From the NCBI GenBank assembly GCA_963971285.1, contig OZ020257.1, positions 11,856,602 through 11,920,601 of the forward strand: a stretch of DNA of 64,000 nt, read 5' to 3'. The stretch comes from Astropecten irregularis. Taxonomy: Eukaryota; Echinodermata; Asteroidea; Paxillosida; Astropectinidae. Each line of letters begins with the position of its first letter. Positions within the stretch are counted from its first letter, which is position 1. The notes beneath the pieces were generated by a model, which was not told where the DNA came from, searched no databases, and saw only the letters and a program-made list of their open reading frames with translations. A program made the translations under genes and the position numbers. Shown here one piece after another: positions 10,559 to 21,517 of this stretch.

Positions 10559-10696
10559 CTTGTTCTTCTGGTTGGCATCATAGGTGGTAAGATTCTCAAC
10601 CAGCTCCTTGATGCCTTGGAGGTTTCCATCCTCCACTGCATGGAAGACTGCCATCAGTACAAAGGATTCATCGTTGTCTTCAAGAGGATCAGAACT
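10559..10696 (-). CDS. DAPK1: DAPK1-like gene, linker and first ankyrin exon
   Basis: A 138-nt exon (46 codons) lies between a TTTGTGCAG acceptor and an ACAAG/gtaggt donor. It begins SSDPLEDNDESF, an acidic linker, and continues FVLMAVFHAVEDGNLQGIKE to a DANQKNK end. The matching human DAPK1 segment as I recall it is DDTLDEEDSFVMKAIIHAIN and ends YDVNQPNK. This exon therefore bridges the autoregulatory domain to the ankyrin array. It starts in phase 0, so the missing upstream exon must end in phase 0. The E-D-G-N-L and LVENL positions mark the degenerate first ankyrin repeat. Confidence 0.95.
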
Positions 10697-10756
10697 CTGC
10701 ACAAACAATAGGTAGAGACCAAACAAAATTGGTAAAGATCAAATTCACCAAAGTCT

Positions 10757-11125
10757 TCACAGATCTTGAAGGCCTTTTCTGACTTTAATACTCAAAGGGG
10801 AAAGAAAGGAAGTTCCAGGCATCCGAATCTGTAATGAATGACTTCCATGGTCCACTCGAGGATGAACTGTTGAATCAAGTTCCTGGAAAGGGAAATCATT
10901 AGCAGGATCACCATTAACTACATAAAGCTCACCCGGACCCCGAATGGAGCCATCCACACAACCTAGGAACTGTCCAAAACTTGACAGCTCAAGATCAAAG
11001 TCTTGATGAGCAAATCCTGTCAAAACTAGCACAGGATGCTTCCTCAAAAGACGTGATTTAGTACAAAGTTGTCCATCGACTGCTAGGAAAATGTTGTATA
11101 AACGGAGAAAGGCCGGGAGGCCAAA
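10757..11125 (-). CDS. Unrecognised protein-like open frame or exon
   Basis: A stop-free minus-strand frame of about 122 codons ends in TGA, 61 bp before the acceptor of the 10559-10696 exon. It has protein-like composition, with blocks such as LVLTGFAHQDFDLELSSFGQ, FLGCVDGSIRGPGELYVVNG and SLQIRMPGTSFLSPLSIKV. There is no early ATG, so it is not an intact stand-alone gene. A pyrimidine-rich acceptor, CATTTTCCTAG just before CAGTCGATGG, would make it an internal or terminal exon. I recognise no family. It could be a retrocopy or transposase fragment, a nested gene's last exon, or chance. No AATAAA follows before the next DAPK exon, which argues against a normal last exon. Confidence 0.35.
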   Translation of the reverse strand, partial: FGLPAFLRLYNIFLAVDGQLCTKSRLLRKHPVLVLTGFAHQDFDLELSSFGQFLGCVDGSIRGPGELYVVNGDPANDFPFQELDSTVHPRVDHGSHSLQIRMPGTSFLSPLSIKVRKGLQDL

Positions 11126-11716
11126 TTAAGTCCCTCACCTGATTGGCTCAGCCCTCAGCGACACATGTATGATACGAACTCCAGACAAATATACAGCTTG
11201 CCTTACGAGACTGCTAATGAACACTGACACTCCACACTGAACCTGCACGAGGCAATTCATCACCCAATTTGCAGAGCAATAATGTTAACGTGCACCAAAC
11301 CACGCGCCCTGCTGATAGGCTGACAAACCATGAATCTTTAGTCGAACCACTGCAGGCACAGCCAATCAGATTCTGCCTCGGTCAGAGTCAATTCCGAAAC
11401 GAGTTATCGCTGGGGTCGTCGTTTTCCGAGCGAAATTGTCCAGCGAATTAGAATTGATAGGAGATCAAGAATCAACATGCATGTTGCTATATAGAGCTCT
11501 CTTGAATAATTGACGGAGCATTAACGAAGCTCACAAAGCTCGCACGAGCCGTCAATTTATTCATCGGCTTGATCAACGCAGTGTGCGACAACCTGCCGTT
11601 TTTTATTCTAATCCAACGCAGCCAGCACTCCCCACAGAATGTTATCCAAACTCGGTCTGTATTAGAATGCAACATATGGCACAAATGATATCCAAGCTAC
11701 AGCGCCAAATGAGCCC
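11126..11716. other. Non-repetitive intronic stretch, no gene seen
   Basis: The stretch is less AT-rich than its surroundings, with CCAAT-type motifs (complement of GATTGGCT at about 11143; GCCAATCAGA at about 11360) and a TATATAG on the complement near 11490. These could be promoter elements, but nothing else supports a start site. Confidence 0.3.
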
Positions 11717-11860
11717 AGGGGTCCGATTTCACAAAGCCCTACGATCGTTCGTAACTCGACTTATGAAGGATAACCCCTTGTATCCTATGTATGGCTGCAA
11801 TGCATAACAAGTCCTACGATTGATATTAAGTAATGATGAGTTTGGTGAAATCGAACCAGG
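11717..11860. repeat. E-family MITE
   Basis: The element starts AGGGGTCCGATTTCACAAAG and ends GTTTGGTGAAATCGAACCAG, with the internal TACGATCGTTCGTAACTCGA. Confidence 0.8.
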
Positions 11861-12331
11861 ATACTGTAATCTGACTCAGAAGTATCAAGGCTCCCCCTGA
11901 ACATACATGACATACAACTGTAACTGTAACTGTACTTTTAGAACCACCAACAGGAAATGCCCAGGATACAACCTTGAACATTACTTTTAGTCATCTCTGT
12001 ACATGTCCATACCAGCCTAGTCAGGTTGGAGATATGCATAAATAAACATGACCAAGGGAACTGATATTCCTATAGGGTTTTACTCTTTTAATCTGCCGAC
12101 TGTCAAGAGTTAAAAAGTAACTCTTTGAAGTGATCTTGTCAACGTGTTTCGGTTCTAAAAATGTCTATCTAGAATTCTTCACTCTTTAATTGCTAACCAC
12201 ATCCAACAGCATAAATAGGCTAGTCACAGAAATGGGATAATATTAGATACAGAAAGTCTATACAAATACATATGAAAAAAAAAAAATTATAAAAAAAGTA
12301 CACAAAATTGCAAAAATACAGATGTACAAGG

Positions 12332-12562
12332 CAAATGTTGACATTAACAATTGGCTTAATATAAACAGGCATGCAACTTGGACTTTCCAAAAAAAGAGGA
12401 AATTCCAATCTTTACCATATTTTGTACAGTGTTTTTCACTTTTTCATGGCATAAGAGTTAAGTGAAAAAAGAGGAAATCAGCTGATCTGAGGAAAAGTTG
12501 CATGCCTGTATAAAGAGTTAAAACACTTTATATTACGACAATTGTTAATGTCAATTTTAAAG
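12332..12562. repeat. Palindromic repeat with nested CAGGCATGCAAC element
   Basis: The outer arms contain TTGACATTAACAATTG and its complement CAATTGTTAATGTCAA. Inside, 12366-12508 begins CAGGCATGCAACTTGGACTT and ends GGAAAAGTTGCATGCCTG. It is flanked on both sides by TATAAA (12360-12365 and 12509-12514), a plausible 6-bp target duplication. It is non-coding. Confidence 0.65.
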
Positions 12563-13499
12563 ATTTCTTAAACTTTTCTCAGATCTTGATAAGGACATTC
12601 TACAGAATGAAGACTGTAAATTCTTGCACATGACTTGGCATCTGAATGTCCTCTAATACGGCCACCCTTCACTTGATAACCCACAAAACACATCTTCAAA
12701 CCAAATCGAAGGCCACATCAGACAGAATACCGCTCCAAAACGATGATTCAACAGAAACAAGTACAGCACTTTAGCCCACGCATTATAGCCCCAATGCATT
12801 CATGTCCAATGAGGACATATTAAAAAAGAAAAAGCAAACGATCGAAACCAATCAGTGCAGTGGCCCGCCAAAATTTTAACTTACAATCTTCCTGCAGGGT
12901 AAGGAACAGCAGCAGCAGCATCAGGGTTTCATGACCCAGGGGAAGAAATCGCAAGAATACACATCACACACGCACACGCCGAAAAAAAATAACAAGTACT
13001 AATTCATGTTTCTTCATCAAACCAACAGAGCCACAATTGACGGGGCACCGGTTATTGATTTGCCTGACTGCAAACCACTATGGGGTAATTCAACGGTGTC
13101 CTGTCCTTATTGATTTTTGTTTCTCCTTGCTTTCACAGTTGTCTGGACTGAAGATAAATAACCAACCTTTGCACACACTAAAGTGCAATAAAATGAAAAA
13201 AGAAAGTGGGGGAGGGCTACTCCTACGAGAGAAGCATCATGCTTCTCTCATTTTTGAACATCTTTCCTCTATAACAAGATCTGTTATCAAAAAAACGTGT
13301 TATGTGGTTGGAAAATCAAAATTCTCAAATAACCCCATGCTCAGAAAAGAGATAAATACATGTATGTCACATGTTATTTAATACTGCAAAAGCAGCAAAA
13401 CCTATCACTATGCACTTCCACCATGCATAGCCTCGAATCGAAATTAACCACAAGGAAAACTGACTGACTAATTTTAAGTCATTACAAAGTGAACAAAGA
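12563..13499. other. Intronic stretch, no gene or repeat identified
   Basis: AT-rich sequence with an imperfect poly-A block near 12986 and a short CAG run (12909-12919). A forward frame at 13037-13381 has no recognisable domain. Confidence 0.5.
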
Positions 13500-13585
13500 C
13501 AAATTGACTTGATCGGTATTCCAGAGGTTGCTGGTTCAAATCCTGCTCCAGTCAATTTTTCTTCATTCACTTTTCAATAAATCAC
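13500..13585 (+). repeat. tRNA-derived SINE fragment (family T)
   Basis: It keeps the B-box side, GTTGCTGGTTCAAATCCTGC, then TCCAGTCAATTTTTCTTCAT, matching the 3' part of the copies at 8500 and 39680. The A-box half is absent. Confidence 0.6.
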
Positions 13586-13840
13586 GACTCTCTTTTACAA
13601 ATAAAAGTAAACCATGCCGATAGTGCGAAGAAGCCAACACTACAAGGGCTCCTCTGCCAATCAGGTGCAATCACATAATTTTAGGTGAAGAATTCAATTT
13701 CGTTCCATTTACAAGTTGCTTCCCTTGCGATCAAATTGGTGATATTTCTAGAGGCGTTGATGCCAAAACTAGAGCAGAAGGGATTGAGGAATTCCACGAC
13801 ACTGTAAAAAATTCTTTAAACTTTCAGGTACTGCTCACGA

Positions 13841-14217
13841 ATGGGGTACTGTGGCCTAGTGGTCTGGCGTGTCATACTCAAGATTTTGTGGTCAATCTTC
13901 AGACTGTGGGTTCGAATCCAGCCATGGGCTAATGGTGCTTGCGTCCTTGCATGGGCAAGACGCTTTATCACACATTGCTCCTCTTCACCCAGGTGTAAAT
14001 GGGTACCTGTGAGGGTAGAGATGGCTTTGTTTGTTTGATTAGCCCTGCGCGCTTTGCAGGCAGCTGCGGGCTGTATTCTCCCCAGGGAGCTGAGATTGTT
14101 TCAGGAATGTAAATGGGCCCGATGACAAGGGATAATAATAATGTATAAAGCGTTGAGAAACCCTTCTTGTGTGTAAGAACCCTATATAAATGCCCAAATT
14201 ATTATTATTATTATTGA
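13841..14217 (+). repeat. tRNA-derived SINE with (ATT)n tail
   Basis: A tRNA-like head (GTGGCCTAGTGGTCTGGCGT, later GTGGGTTCGAATCCAGCCAT) is followed by a body containing CACCCAGGTGTAAATGGGTA, CCTGTGAGGGTAGAGATG and CTCCCCAGGGAGCTGAGA. It ends CTATATAAATGCCCAAATTA with a five-unit ATT repeat. Head, body and simple tail are the full SINE layout. A related body fragment is at 35212-35320. The open frame 13841-14038 is part of this SINE, not a gene. Confidence 0.85.
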
Positions 14218-14417
14218 ATGAAATCTGCTATGTATTTCATGGAATCTGTAAGCAAGTTTTTCGGCGCATGATCGGTTAGCGAAGAATGCACTAGGTTTTC
14301 TGCTTATGTGCTGCTCTTGCTTACTCTCCCAGAAGAAAGAAAACTCTCCCATGAAATATGCTAAGCAAAAAAGTCTGCTACCGTAAGCAAATAATTTTTG
14401 CTTACCGATTGGGCCCA
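14218..14417. repeat. C-family MITE, left end missing
   Basis: It contains TTTCATGGAATCTGTAAGCA, a GATCGGTTAGCGAAGAATGC tract and the right end TTGCTTACCGATTGGGCCCA. It abuts the ATT tail of the SINE at 13841-14217, suggesting that the SINE inserted into it or truncated it. Confidence 0.65.
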
Positions 14418-14534
14418 AGTGGATACACACCTTGCTGAGGCCCTAACAATGCAGCCATATTCTACATTTGTTTGTTCATTTGTTCTGTCAGCTGGTGGCT
14501 CACCTCAATGAGACATGAAATTGCCACAATCTGT

Positions 14535-14770
14535 GGGCCTTTTCGAAACAGAGGCTCAGGCTCGGGCTTCGGTTCCGTCATCCATATGCCAAAAATATAG
14601 GTTGTGGTTTTTCATTGAAGCTGAAGCTCTGTTTTCTTTTTCAAACCAGAGAAACTACTTCCGAACTGTAGCCAAAAGCCTCTAATTTGATACCCGTTAT
14701 TTTAGAATGGATTCACGAAATGGAGCTGGAGCCAAAGCCAGAGCCTAAGCCTCTGTTTCGAAAAGGCCCT
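14535..14770. repeat. G-family MITE with GGCTC/GAGCC-rich ends
   Basis: Ends GGGCCTTTTCGAAACAGAGG and CCTCTGTTTCGAAAAGGCCC are perfect inverted repeats that run on into GGCTCAGGCTCGGGCTT-like hexamers. Core tracts ATATAGGTTGTGGTTTTTCA and GAAGCTGAAGCTCTGTTTTC recur in the copies at 32817, 33218 and 38497. The element is bracketed by an imperfect direct duplication (14466-14530 and 14780-14845; both read GCTCACCTCAxTGAGAC). Confidence 0.85.
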
Positions 14771-15735
14771 ATATAACATGTGTTTGTTTGTTTGTCTGCT
14801 TCATCAGGTAGTTGCTCACCTCAGTGAGACTCAGAATGATTGCACAACTTGCACAAGCTTAGGGTTAAAAGCTTGGCAGAGGTTCCATGTGAAAAATGAT
14901 ATCTTTCACTAGTAAATGTTGGTTTCTGCAAAAAAGCCTCATCATTTTGAAACAGTACGGTCTGTCCACCGTTGCTAGGAGAGTCCACTGTTGCTAGGAG
15001 ATCATCAAGGCCAATTCCAAAAAAAAAAATTTTCAAAAAAAAAAGAGAGAGATAATTCATGAGAACAAACAGACCCAGATTATCCAGTGGACACAATTCA
15101 GACCCAATCTAAGAAACCATCAACTTCCAAAATTTCCAATTTGTTATCATCATTCTATGAATGTGTTCCACAGGATAAATCCAACCATACAAAGGGTTAT
15201 TCTCCCTTTACTTTATTCTCAATAATGCAAGTGCCCTAGTAATAAATTTACCTGCAGCCTAGCATAGCCAAGGACACATAAAATCCATTCCTTTTAAGAG
15301 AAAGCCTTCGGAAAGTTATTTATTTTTAAAAGAATCCATACAGGAAATTACGATGGTGGATCCAAACGACAAGTCATTCCATCGATATAATGTAGGGCAT
15401 TAATGAATAGTAGACATTTGTTTTCAAGAACGTCGGCTGTAATGTTAAAAAACATTCTGTTTTGGTCGCAAATTGTCTTTTTGAAAAGTGCGTCTTAAGA
15501 CCTTCCCCCTCCAAGTAAATGAAGCATTATGTAAATATAATGAAACAAAAGAAACTAAAAGGACAAAGAAAATTATCCACCAAAATAAATTACCTGATTA
15601 TGATTAAATTTCCTTTTTTTGAATTACCAAGATGCAAACATTTCCAAAGTGAACTACAAAAAGAAAATTCTCTTCCACAAACTATCAAAAATACCACTTC
15701 CAGACCGTAATTGCCAGCCCAAACACTATTAATCA

Positions 15736-16062
15736 TTAAAGGTACAGTACAGGATTGGTACCACACCCAAACAGGAATGTTCACAGATTTAAGTATAACT
15801 TTCAAGGTATGAAGATGGTGCTGGTAGAAACATACCATTGAAATAATTCTGCCTGAAATGGTGTATTTATGCAGAAATTAGTAAAGTAAAGACCAAAAAT
15901 GTTTTATAATAAAAATTGAGTCTGATTTTTGCCGTTTTCTTGAGACTTAGATGTCTGATTGAGCTCAAACATTCACAAGTTTATTATTTCATGCACATAT
16001 TGGAAAACACAAAGTGTGAATGCTGTTCTGTGACCTTTACCAATCATGTATTTTACCTTTAT
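15736..16062 (+). mobile_element. B-subfamily TTAA MITE
   Basis: The element starts TTAAAGGTACAGTACAGGAT and ends CCAATCATGTATTTTACCTT. Interior modules TATAACTTTCAAGGTATGAA and GGTGCTGGTAGAAACATACC are as in the copies at 28452 and 50548. Confidence 0.8.
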
Positions 16063-16869
16063 CAAGAAAGACTGAGAAGTACAAAAAATTGCAAAATCTC
16101 ATTCTAATCCGAAAGCCATCTGAGGCATTTCTCTATCTAGCAGATGATTTTATCACCACCCAAGAACTCATTTTTGTTTGTGTCTGAGGCCAACAAATCA
16201 TTCTGCAGATTTATGTGATTTAGATTAGACGGCAGCACTGTGCGTAAATTACAGCCCTGTATACACGTTTATGACGCATTGGCACACATTCTAACAGCAG
16301 ACATATCCTCCTCGGGGATTTTATTTTGGCAGCTGTGCTGGAGTGGGAAGTATTCCATTCCCATTTTTTTCTTTCATTGGCGAGGCTCTCTTGACATCTA
16401 CAATAACATCTTATGTAGACGTGTCGTCGGATCGCTTGGACTTATTATCATAGGAACATGATCATGAATGCTAAGATCAAAGGCAGCCGTGCGGATTATA
16501 TGAACACTCCGATCCGCGTCGTCGTGACATGAGATTGGTGCGTGACGATCGTGCCGTTGTAAAATGTCTCTTCCCTGTGGGTTCGTACGGATCTCAGCTC
16601 GGCAAGTGACCGTGCTATGGTCTAAATTACTCAAGAAGTCTAGGGCTGGTTTCAAGGCACTGTCAAGCAAAAAAAATGTATTTAATTTGCCTTAAACTCT
16701 GCCCACATTAGACTTTTTTCCAATAAAACTTGCCAAGATGATGGTTACTTTTCTCAACTGAAGTCTAGTAGGGAAAGCCTGGACACTTCCTTCTCAGCTA
16801 CTTTTTCTTTTTCTGAGTTCAACAGTTACTAACTACTGGCCAAAGACTGATCATCTTGGGAAAAGTGAC

Positions 16870-17023
16870 CAGGGGTTGATTTCACCAAACTCATCGTAAC
16901 TTACTATCAATCGCAGCAATTCTGCTGCATTTGCAACCCCATGTTGAAGTCGGAGGAAACGATAGGTTATCCTTCGTAACTCGAGTTGCGATCGATCATA
17001 GGGCTTCATGAAATCGACCCCAG
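16870..17023. repeat. E-family MITE
   Basis: The element starts CAGGGGTTGATTTCACCAAA and ends GGGCTTCATGAAATCGACCC, in the reverse orientation to the copy at 1662. Confidence 0.75.
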
Positions 17024-17097
17024 GTAACATTATGAAGACAACATGTACTTGTAAAAAAAAACGACAACAATAAAACAATGTTTTTGGTTTATGATTT

Positions 17098-17235
17098 TAC
17101 ACTTTTCTGGATACATGTATAAATACAGCATTTCAGGCAGAACAATCTTTATACACTGTAGCCTGTATTAAAGTAAATCTGTAAAGATTTCTATTTTGGT
17201 ATATGCTACCAAAGTATACCCGGTAATAGTACCTT
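17098..17235 (+). repeat. A-subfamily TTAA MITE, right-end fragment
   Basis: It contains TTTCTGGATACATGTATAAA, ATTTCAGGCAGAACAATC and an end reading GCTACCAAAGTATACCCGGT followed by AATAGTACCTTTAA. Confidence 0.6.
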
Positions 17236-17519
17236 TAAGACAAAACATTTCCAAGCTAAGGTAACTTGAAACTATCTTGATCTGAGTCACAAACCATCAT
17301 TTCTCAAAGCCTCTAGTAAAAGATTAGGTGAGGGTCAGAAAGGAATATACTACCTAATGGGAATGGCAAGGTATTAGTTTTCCTCTGGTATAGGGCCTAT
17401 GTTTTCCTCTGGTAGGAAAACTGACAGTTGAATGGATCTCCACCAGAGTCAAAGAATACTTTGTTCTCTAGTAGATACCATCAGATATTATCTGATGGCT
17501 GATGGCATCTCTGATGGTT

Positions 17520-17842
17520 CAAAGGTAGTATCATACTTTGGAAGCTTACCGAAACAGAAATCTTCACAGATTTACCTATAACTTACAGGGTATAAAGATG
17601 GTGATGGTAGAAACATACTGTTAAATTTTTTCTGCCTGAAATGCTGTATTTATCCAGAAAAGAGTAAAACCAGTGACCCAAATTATTTTTGATCTTAAAG
17701 ATCAAAAATAAAAATAGAAAAGACTTAAGAAATACTGTGGGTGTTTTTCACTGTTTTCTCAAAAAGTGAGCATCGTGTGCCTGGGACTGAATTTTGAAGC
17801 TGAAATTCTTTGACGAAAACCAAAGTATGATATTACCTTTAA
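17520..17842 (-). mobile_element. A-subfamily TTAA MITE
   Basis: It opens AAAGGTAGTATCATACTTTG and closes CAAAGTATGATATTACCTTT in the reverse orientation (ACAGAAATCTTCACAGATTT comes first). The hallmark AAAGATCAAAAATAAAAATA core is in the middle. Confidence 0.85.
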
Positions 17843-18527
17843 AACCTGTTGCATCCAGCATGGTTTAGGGGTTCGAAATGATCAAATCTCCCCAAATTAC
17901 AATTCCATCATCTACTTGAAGTCAATTTTAATTGGAAGTCTTATTCACAGAGGGTTAATACATAGCACATTTCCCCACATCACAAAGGACATCTTGCCCT
18001 GACCCAGAAAAAAACTAGTCCATGCCAAATTCCCATTTATTCGTACGGTTCCGCTTCTGCGACTTCATTTTGCAGGCCAAAAAAAATTATCAGGCATCAG
18101 TAAAATTGCCCTTAAATTGACATGCAACGAGAGTCTCCCTGAGCGGAGGCGGAGATGATAAAATGGTGTTTTGGTATTGTAAAACACAAAGCATCATGAA
18201 CCACGCAAAACAGCCCATTATTTGTGTACAGTCCACTTGCTTACAAAATGTATAAATATGTCATGACAATTCGTCAGTGCAGGGCAAGTAATTTGATCCT
18301 AATTTTCACTTTTAAAGACATAAATCGTTTCATGCACCTCCCAAAATATGAATGAATTTCACCCCTTACAAAAAAAGGTGGAATGCGACCCTTTTTCGTC
18401 TTCTATTTGAAGAAAAACTCCACAATTTGCTGGTTTAGCGATATGCGATCATTCCTGCTATTTGCTCTTTGGAATGTTAAAGGAGTGAGCCCAGCGATTC
18501 ACATTTCATCTTTACTGACAGAACACA

Positions 18528-18880
18528 CAAATATGAATGATTATCCTAAAGCCCCAAAATGTGTAAATACGTACGTTCATAGATGATGCCTGCATATATG
18601 ACTTTGCTGCTCTGATTACCATAGCACAAAATGACACAAAATGACACAAATATGCCTATTTATCCTAAGAGTCCCAAAATGTGTACAATACGTACGTTCA
18701 TAGAGGAGGTCTGCAGTCATAGCAATGACTTTGCTGCTGATCTGATTACAATGGCACAAAATGACACAAAATATGCCTATTATCCTACAAGCTCCAAAAT
18801 GTGTACAATACGTACGTTCATAGATGATGTCTGCAGTCATACATGTATATGGTAATGACTTTGCTGCTCTGATAACCAAT
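18528..18880 (+). repeat. Tandem array, about 2.9 units of 121 bp
   Basis: The marker ACGTACGTTCATAGA recurs at about 18569, 18690 and 18810, giving periods of 121 and 120 bp. Each unit also carries CCAAAATGTGTA, ATGACTTTGCTGCT and CACAAAATGACACAAA. The unit sequence differs from every transposon family seen here and has no open frame of note. Units differ at scattered positions, so it is a minisatellite-like array and not a CRISPR. Confidence 0.9.
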
Positions 18881-19965
18881 AATGCGGCCATCAGTTTCTA
18901 GAACTCAACACCATCCTGTGATATCAAGCGTAACTAAGTGCAACATATTTCACACTTCTAAAATGATGGACACCGATGTAATGACCGAAAACACAATTAT
19001 GCTGCTTGAACGGGCACTCGGAGGTAATGGGTTTGCGTGAAGTGTCAGGTCAGCGCCACGCTCAAACAGTGAAACCAGAGCCAAGCAACCGCGTTGTGTC
19101 AAGTGCTCCACATTCAGTTTCATCTTATATTCGGAGTCAGGCCAAACAAATGGCAGTTAATACCAATGTTTGTTATAAACACTAAATGTCACGCAGAAAT
19201 CTGCAGAAATACACATGTTTTATCTTCAGAACTGACAATTTGTAACATGTTAGCCTACACAGTTCAGTATAGCACGCTGTTATTTTCATAAAATGACCAC
19301 AAACTTCATATAAAAAACCTAAACCAGCAAGATGTATGACAACAATTACTTAATTTGTTAATACTACTAAGAGCAATCAAGCACTTATGTCATAAATAAT
19401 CTGGATAGAACTTGCAGCCATTTTTCCTAGAAGTAGCAGTATATACGGCCCAATTTGTATGCAGCAAAAAAAGGTTACAGATGTTAGATTTATTTGAAAC
19501 CGGACTGTTTAACGACATGGTTATTGGTATGGTAGGCCTAAGTGATTTGGTAAGATCCATCCATAGTTCCGATAGTAGTCTGGAGACCGAGGCCTGGCTC
19601 CAGACCTCCAACACTGACAGCATTAACTGTCATGTTAAGGTCAAGTGCATATATCAATTGGGACAGAATGCATTTAATAGAATGGTCACCCTCGATATAG
19701 CTCGAAGGCCACAATCAAATTTATCTCATTAATATGCCAATGTTCATACATAATAAAATATAGAAACAAAAATCATCAGTGAAAATGATACCCATAATAT
19801 GCCCGTGAAATGTCCTATTGTATCTACCATCACAAAACCTTAATCACTTGCAATATATTTAATATTTGATGAAATGAAATTTTCCCCGTACAAAGGCCAA
19901 CAGAATACCATGGATATGACAAAGGCATTTGCATCTCAAATTCAGCATTTAGCTCAAATTCATGA
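18881..19965. other. Intronic stretch, no gene or repeat identified
   Basis: Mostly unique AT-rich sequence. The forward frame 19412-19732 has no recognisable motif. Confidence 0.5.
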
Positions 19966-20131
19966 GGGACGGATTTCACAGAGCTGCTATTAAGCGTGGA
20001 CAAGTTTTGCTTTATAGCAGTCACAGTTTACCAACCAAAATCCAATGTAATGTTTATCATTTACGGCTGGTTCCCGGATGATTATTGCTTACCATGAAGA
20101 TTCACTAAGCATTTTTTCAGCAAGGCGGCTC
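19966..20131. repeat. D-family MITE, shortened copy
   Basis: It starts GGGACGGATTTCACAGAGCT and runs to about AAGGCGGCTCT before a poly-A tract. The right end is diverged, and the next element (C family, 20154) begins just after. Confidence 0.5.
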
Positions 20132-20153
20132 TAAAAAAAAAAAAAAGGAGTCC

Positions 20154-20450
20154 TGGGGCCCAATTTCATGGAATCCGTTACGGCAAATTTTTGTCCTTAC
20201 GGGTACTGCTACGTGTAAAATTTATTTCATGGAATCCGTAAGCAAGACATTTGGCGCTTAATCGGTTAGCGGAGAATTTCTAGTCTAAACCTTGTTTTTT
20301 TTCTGCTAACACGCTGTCATGTGCATTCTACAGGAAGTCCTTGCTTAGCATAGTGAGAAAGACAACTAAAGAGAAAGAAAGTTTGCTGTCCTAAGTGAGG
20401 ATTTTTGGCTTACGGCTGTACGGTAACAATTTCCATGAAACTGAGCCCAG
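20154..20450. repeat. C-family MITE (GGGGCCCAATTTCATGGAATCC ends)
   Basis: It starts TGGGGCCCAATTTCATGGAA and ends TTTCCATGAAACTGAGCCCA. The internal TTTCATGGAATCCGTAAGCA repeats part of the left end, as in the copies at 44849 and 46428. Confidence 0.85.
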
Positions 20451-21210
20451 GTCAAGCACCTTTGGAAGATTCTGGTTACAATTAACAGAAAAACCCCAAC
20501 GGCCTCATCTCGTCATGAAGAATAGGACAATTCTTAGAAAAAGACAATTCTAAAATTCAATTAATCAGCAATATTAGTTACAGAACCTTCAGGTGCCCAC
20601 GGTGCATTTGGTCATTTTCCCGTTTCCATGGAAAATAATTCAGCTTCTGCAAAAAAAAAACCCTTGCGGCCTCACATTGCTGGGGCCCAGTATTTCTTAC
20701 CCTTCTTATTCTCACCCTGTCTCACCCCCAATCTTTTTATCTCCTACACTACCTGATATACATGTAGGAAGCGAGGGGTTAAGTTACAGCGAGGAAAAAA
20801 GGAGATTTCTCCTTATCATTGGCAGGAAGACAGATCATTTCAACCGAGCCGAATTGTTGCAGCTAAATTTCGCCTGAAGGAAATAGGAGCAGACAGACAT
20901 TATTCAAGTACCTGGTGAGTTATTTGGCTGGGAATAAAAGACTAAAACTCCATCTTGTCTGGAGAGAATGGAATGCTTTCAGCTCGAAAATATCTGATTT
21001 TCTTCAAACGGGCGATACACAAAACAACTGTCCTGCACACACAACGTAGGCCTGTAAGTTCCTATTTCAGTTAATGAAGCAATTTTCATGACGTCATACA
21101 TGTACGTACAGTGGTCCAATGACGTGTCAATGGTTCCAGAGGTACATATGTAGGCAGTACAAGACTGCCACGTTCATCAACATTTGAACCATTTGAATAC
21201 AGGGTCCTCT

Positions 21211-21371
21211 TTAAAGGTAGTATCATACTTTGGTTTTTCACTGTTTTCTCAAAAAGTGGGCATCGTATGGGACTGAAATTTTCACAGATGACTGTTACTG
21301 TATCTGTCTTGATATTTTTGCCCATGAATCTGTATTTTTTGACAAAAACCAAAGTATGGTATTACCTTTAA
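21211..21371 (-). mobile_element. A-subfamily TTAA MITE, internally deleted
   Basis: A 161-bp version keeps both ends (TTAAAGGTAGTATCATACTT and CAAAGTATGGTATTACCTTT plus AA) and the CACTTTTTGAGAAAAC-type module. It lacks the half with the GATC core. Both flanks read TTAA. Confidence 0.85.
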
Positions 21372-21517
21372 GTACTTCAATGCATGTACCTCATACGGTC
21401 TCTTCGAAGGTTAGCATTACTTATGAAAAGTTCACCTGAAAGGCTACTTCTAATGATTCTGTGCTATGTGTAGACTCAGGATATTTAAGTTTCTACCTCT
21501 GTCCTTCAAATTTCTCA

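Noticed and set aside
12880-12915. CTGCAG acceptor with GTAAGT donor 7 nt away on the minus strand
   Set aside because: A 7-nt exon would break the phase 0-0 requirement; taken as coincidence.
13841-14038. 65-codon forward frame
   Set aside because: It lies in a tRNA-derived SINE.
18528-18880. CRISPR-like array
   Set aside because: Whole 121-bp units repeat, without short repeats and unique spacers, in an animal genome.
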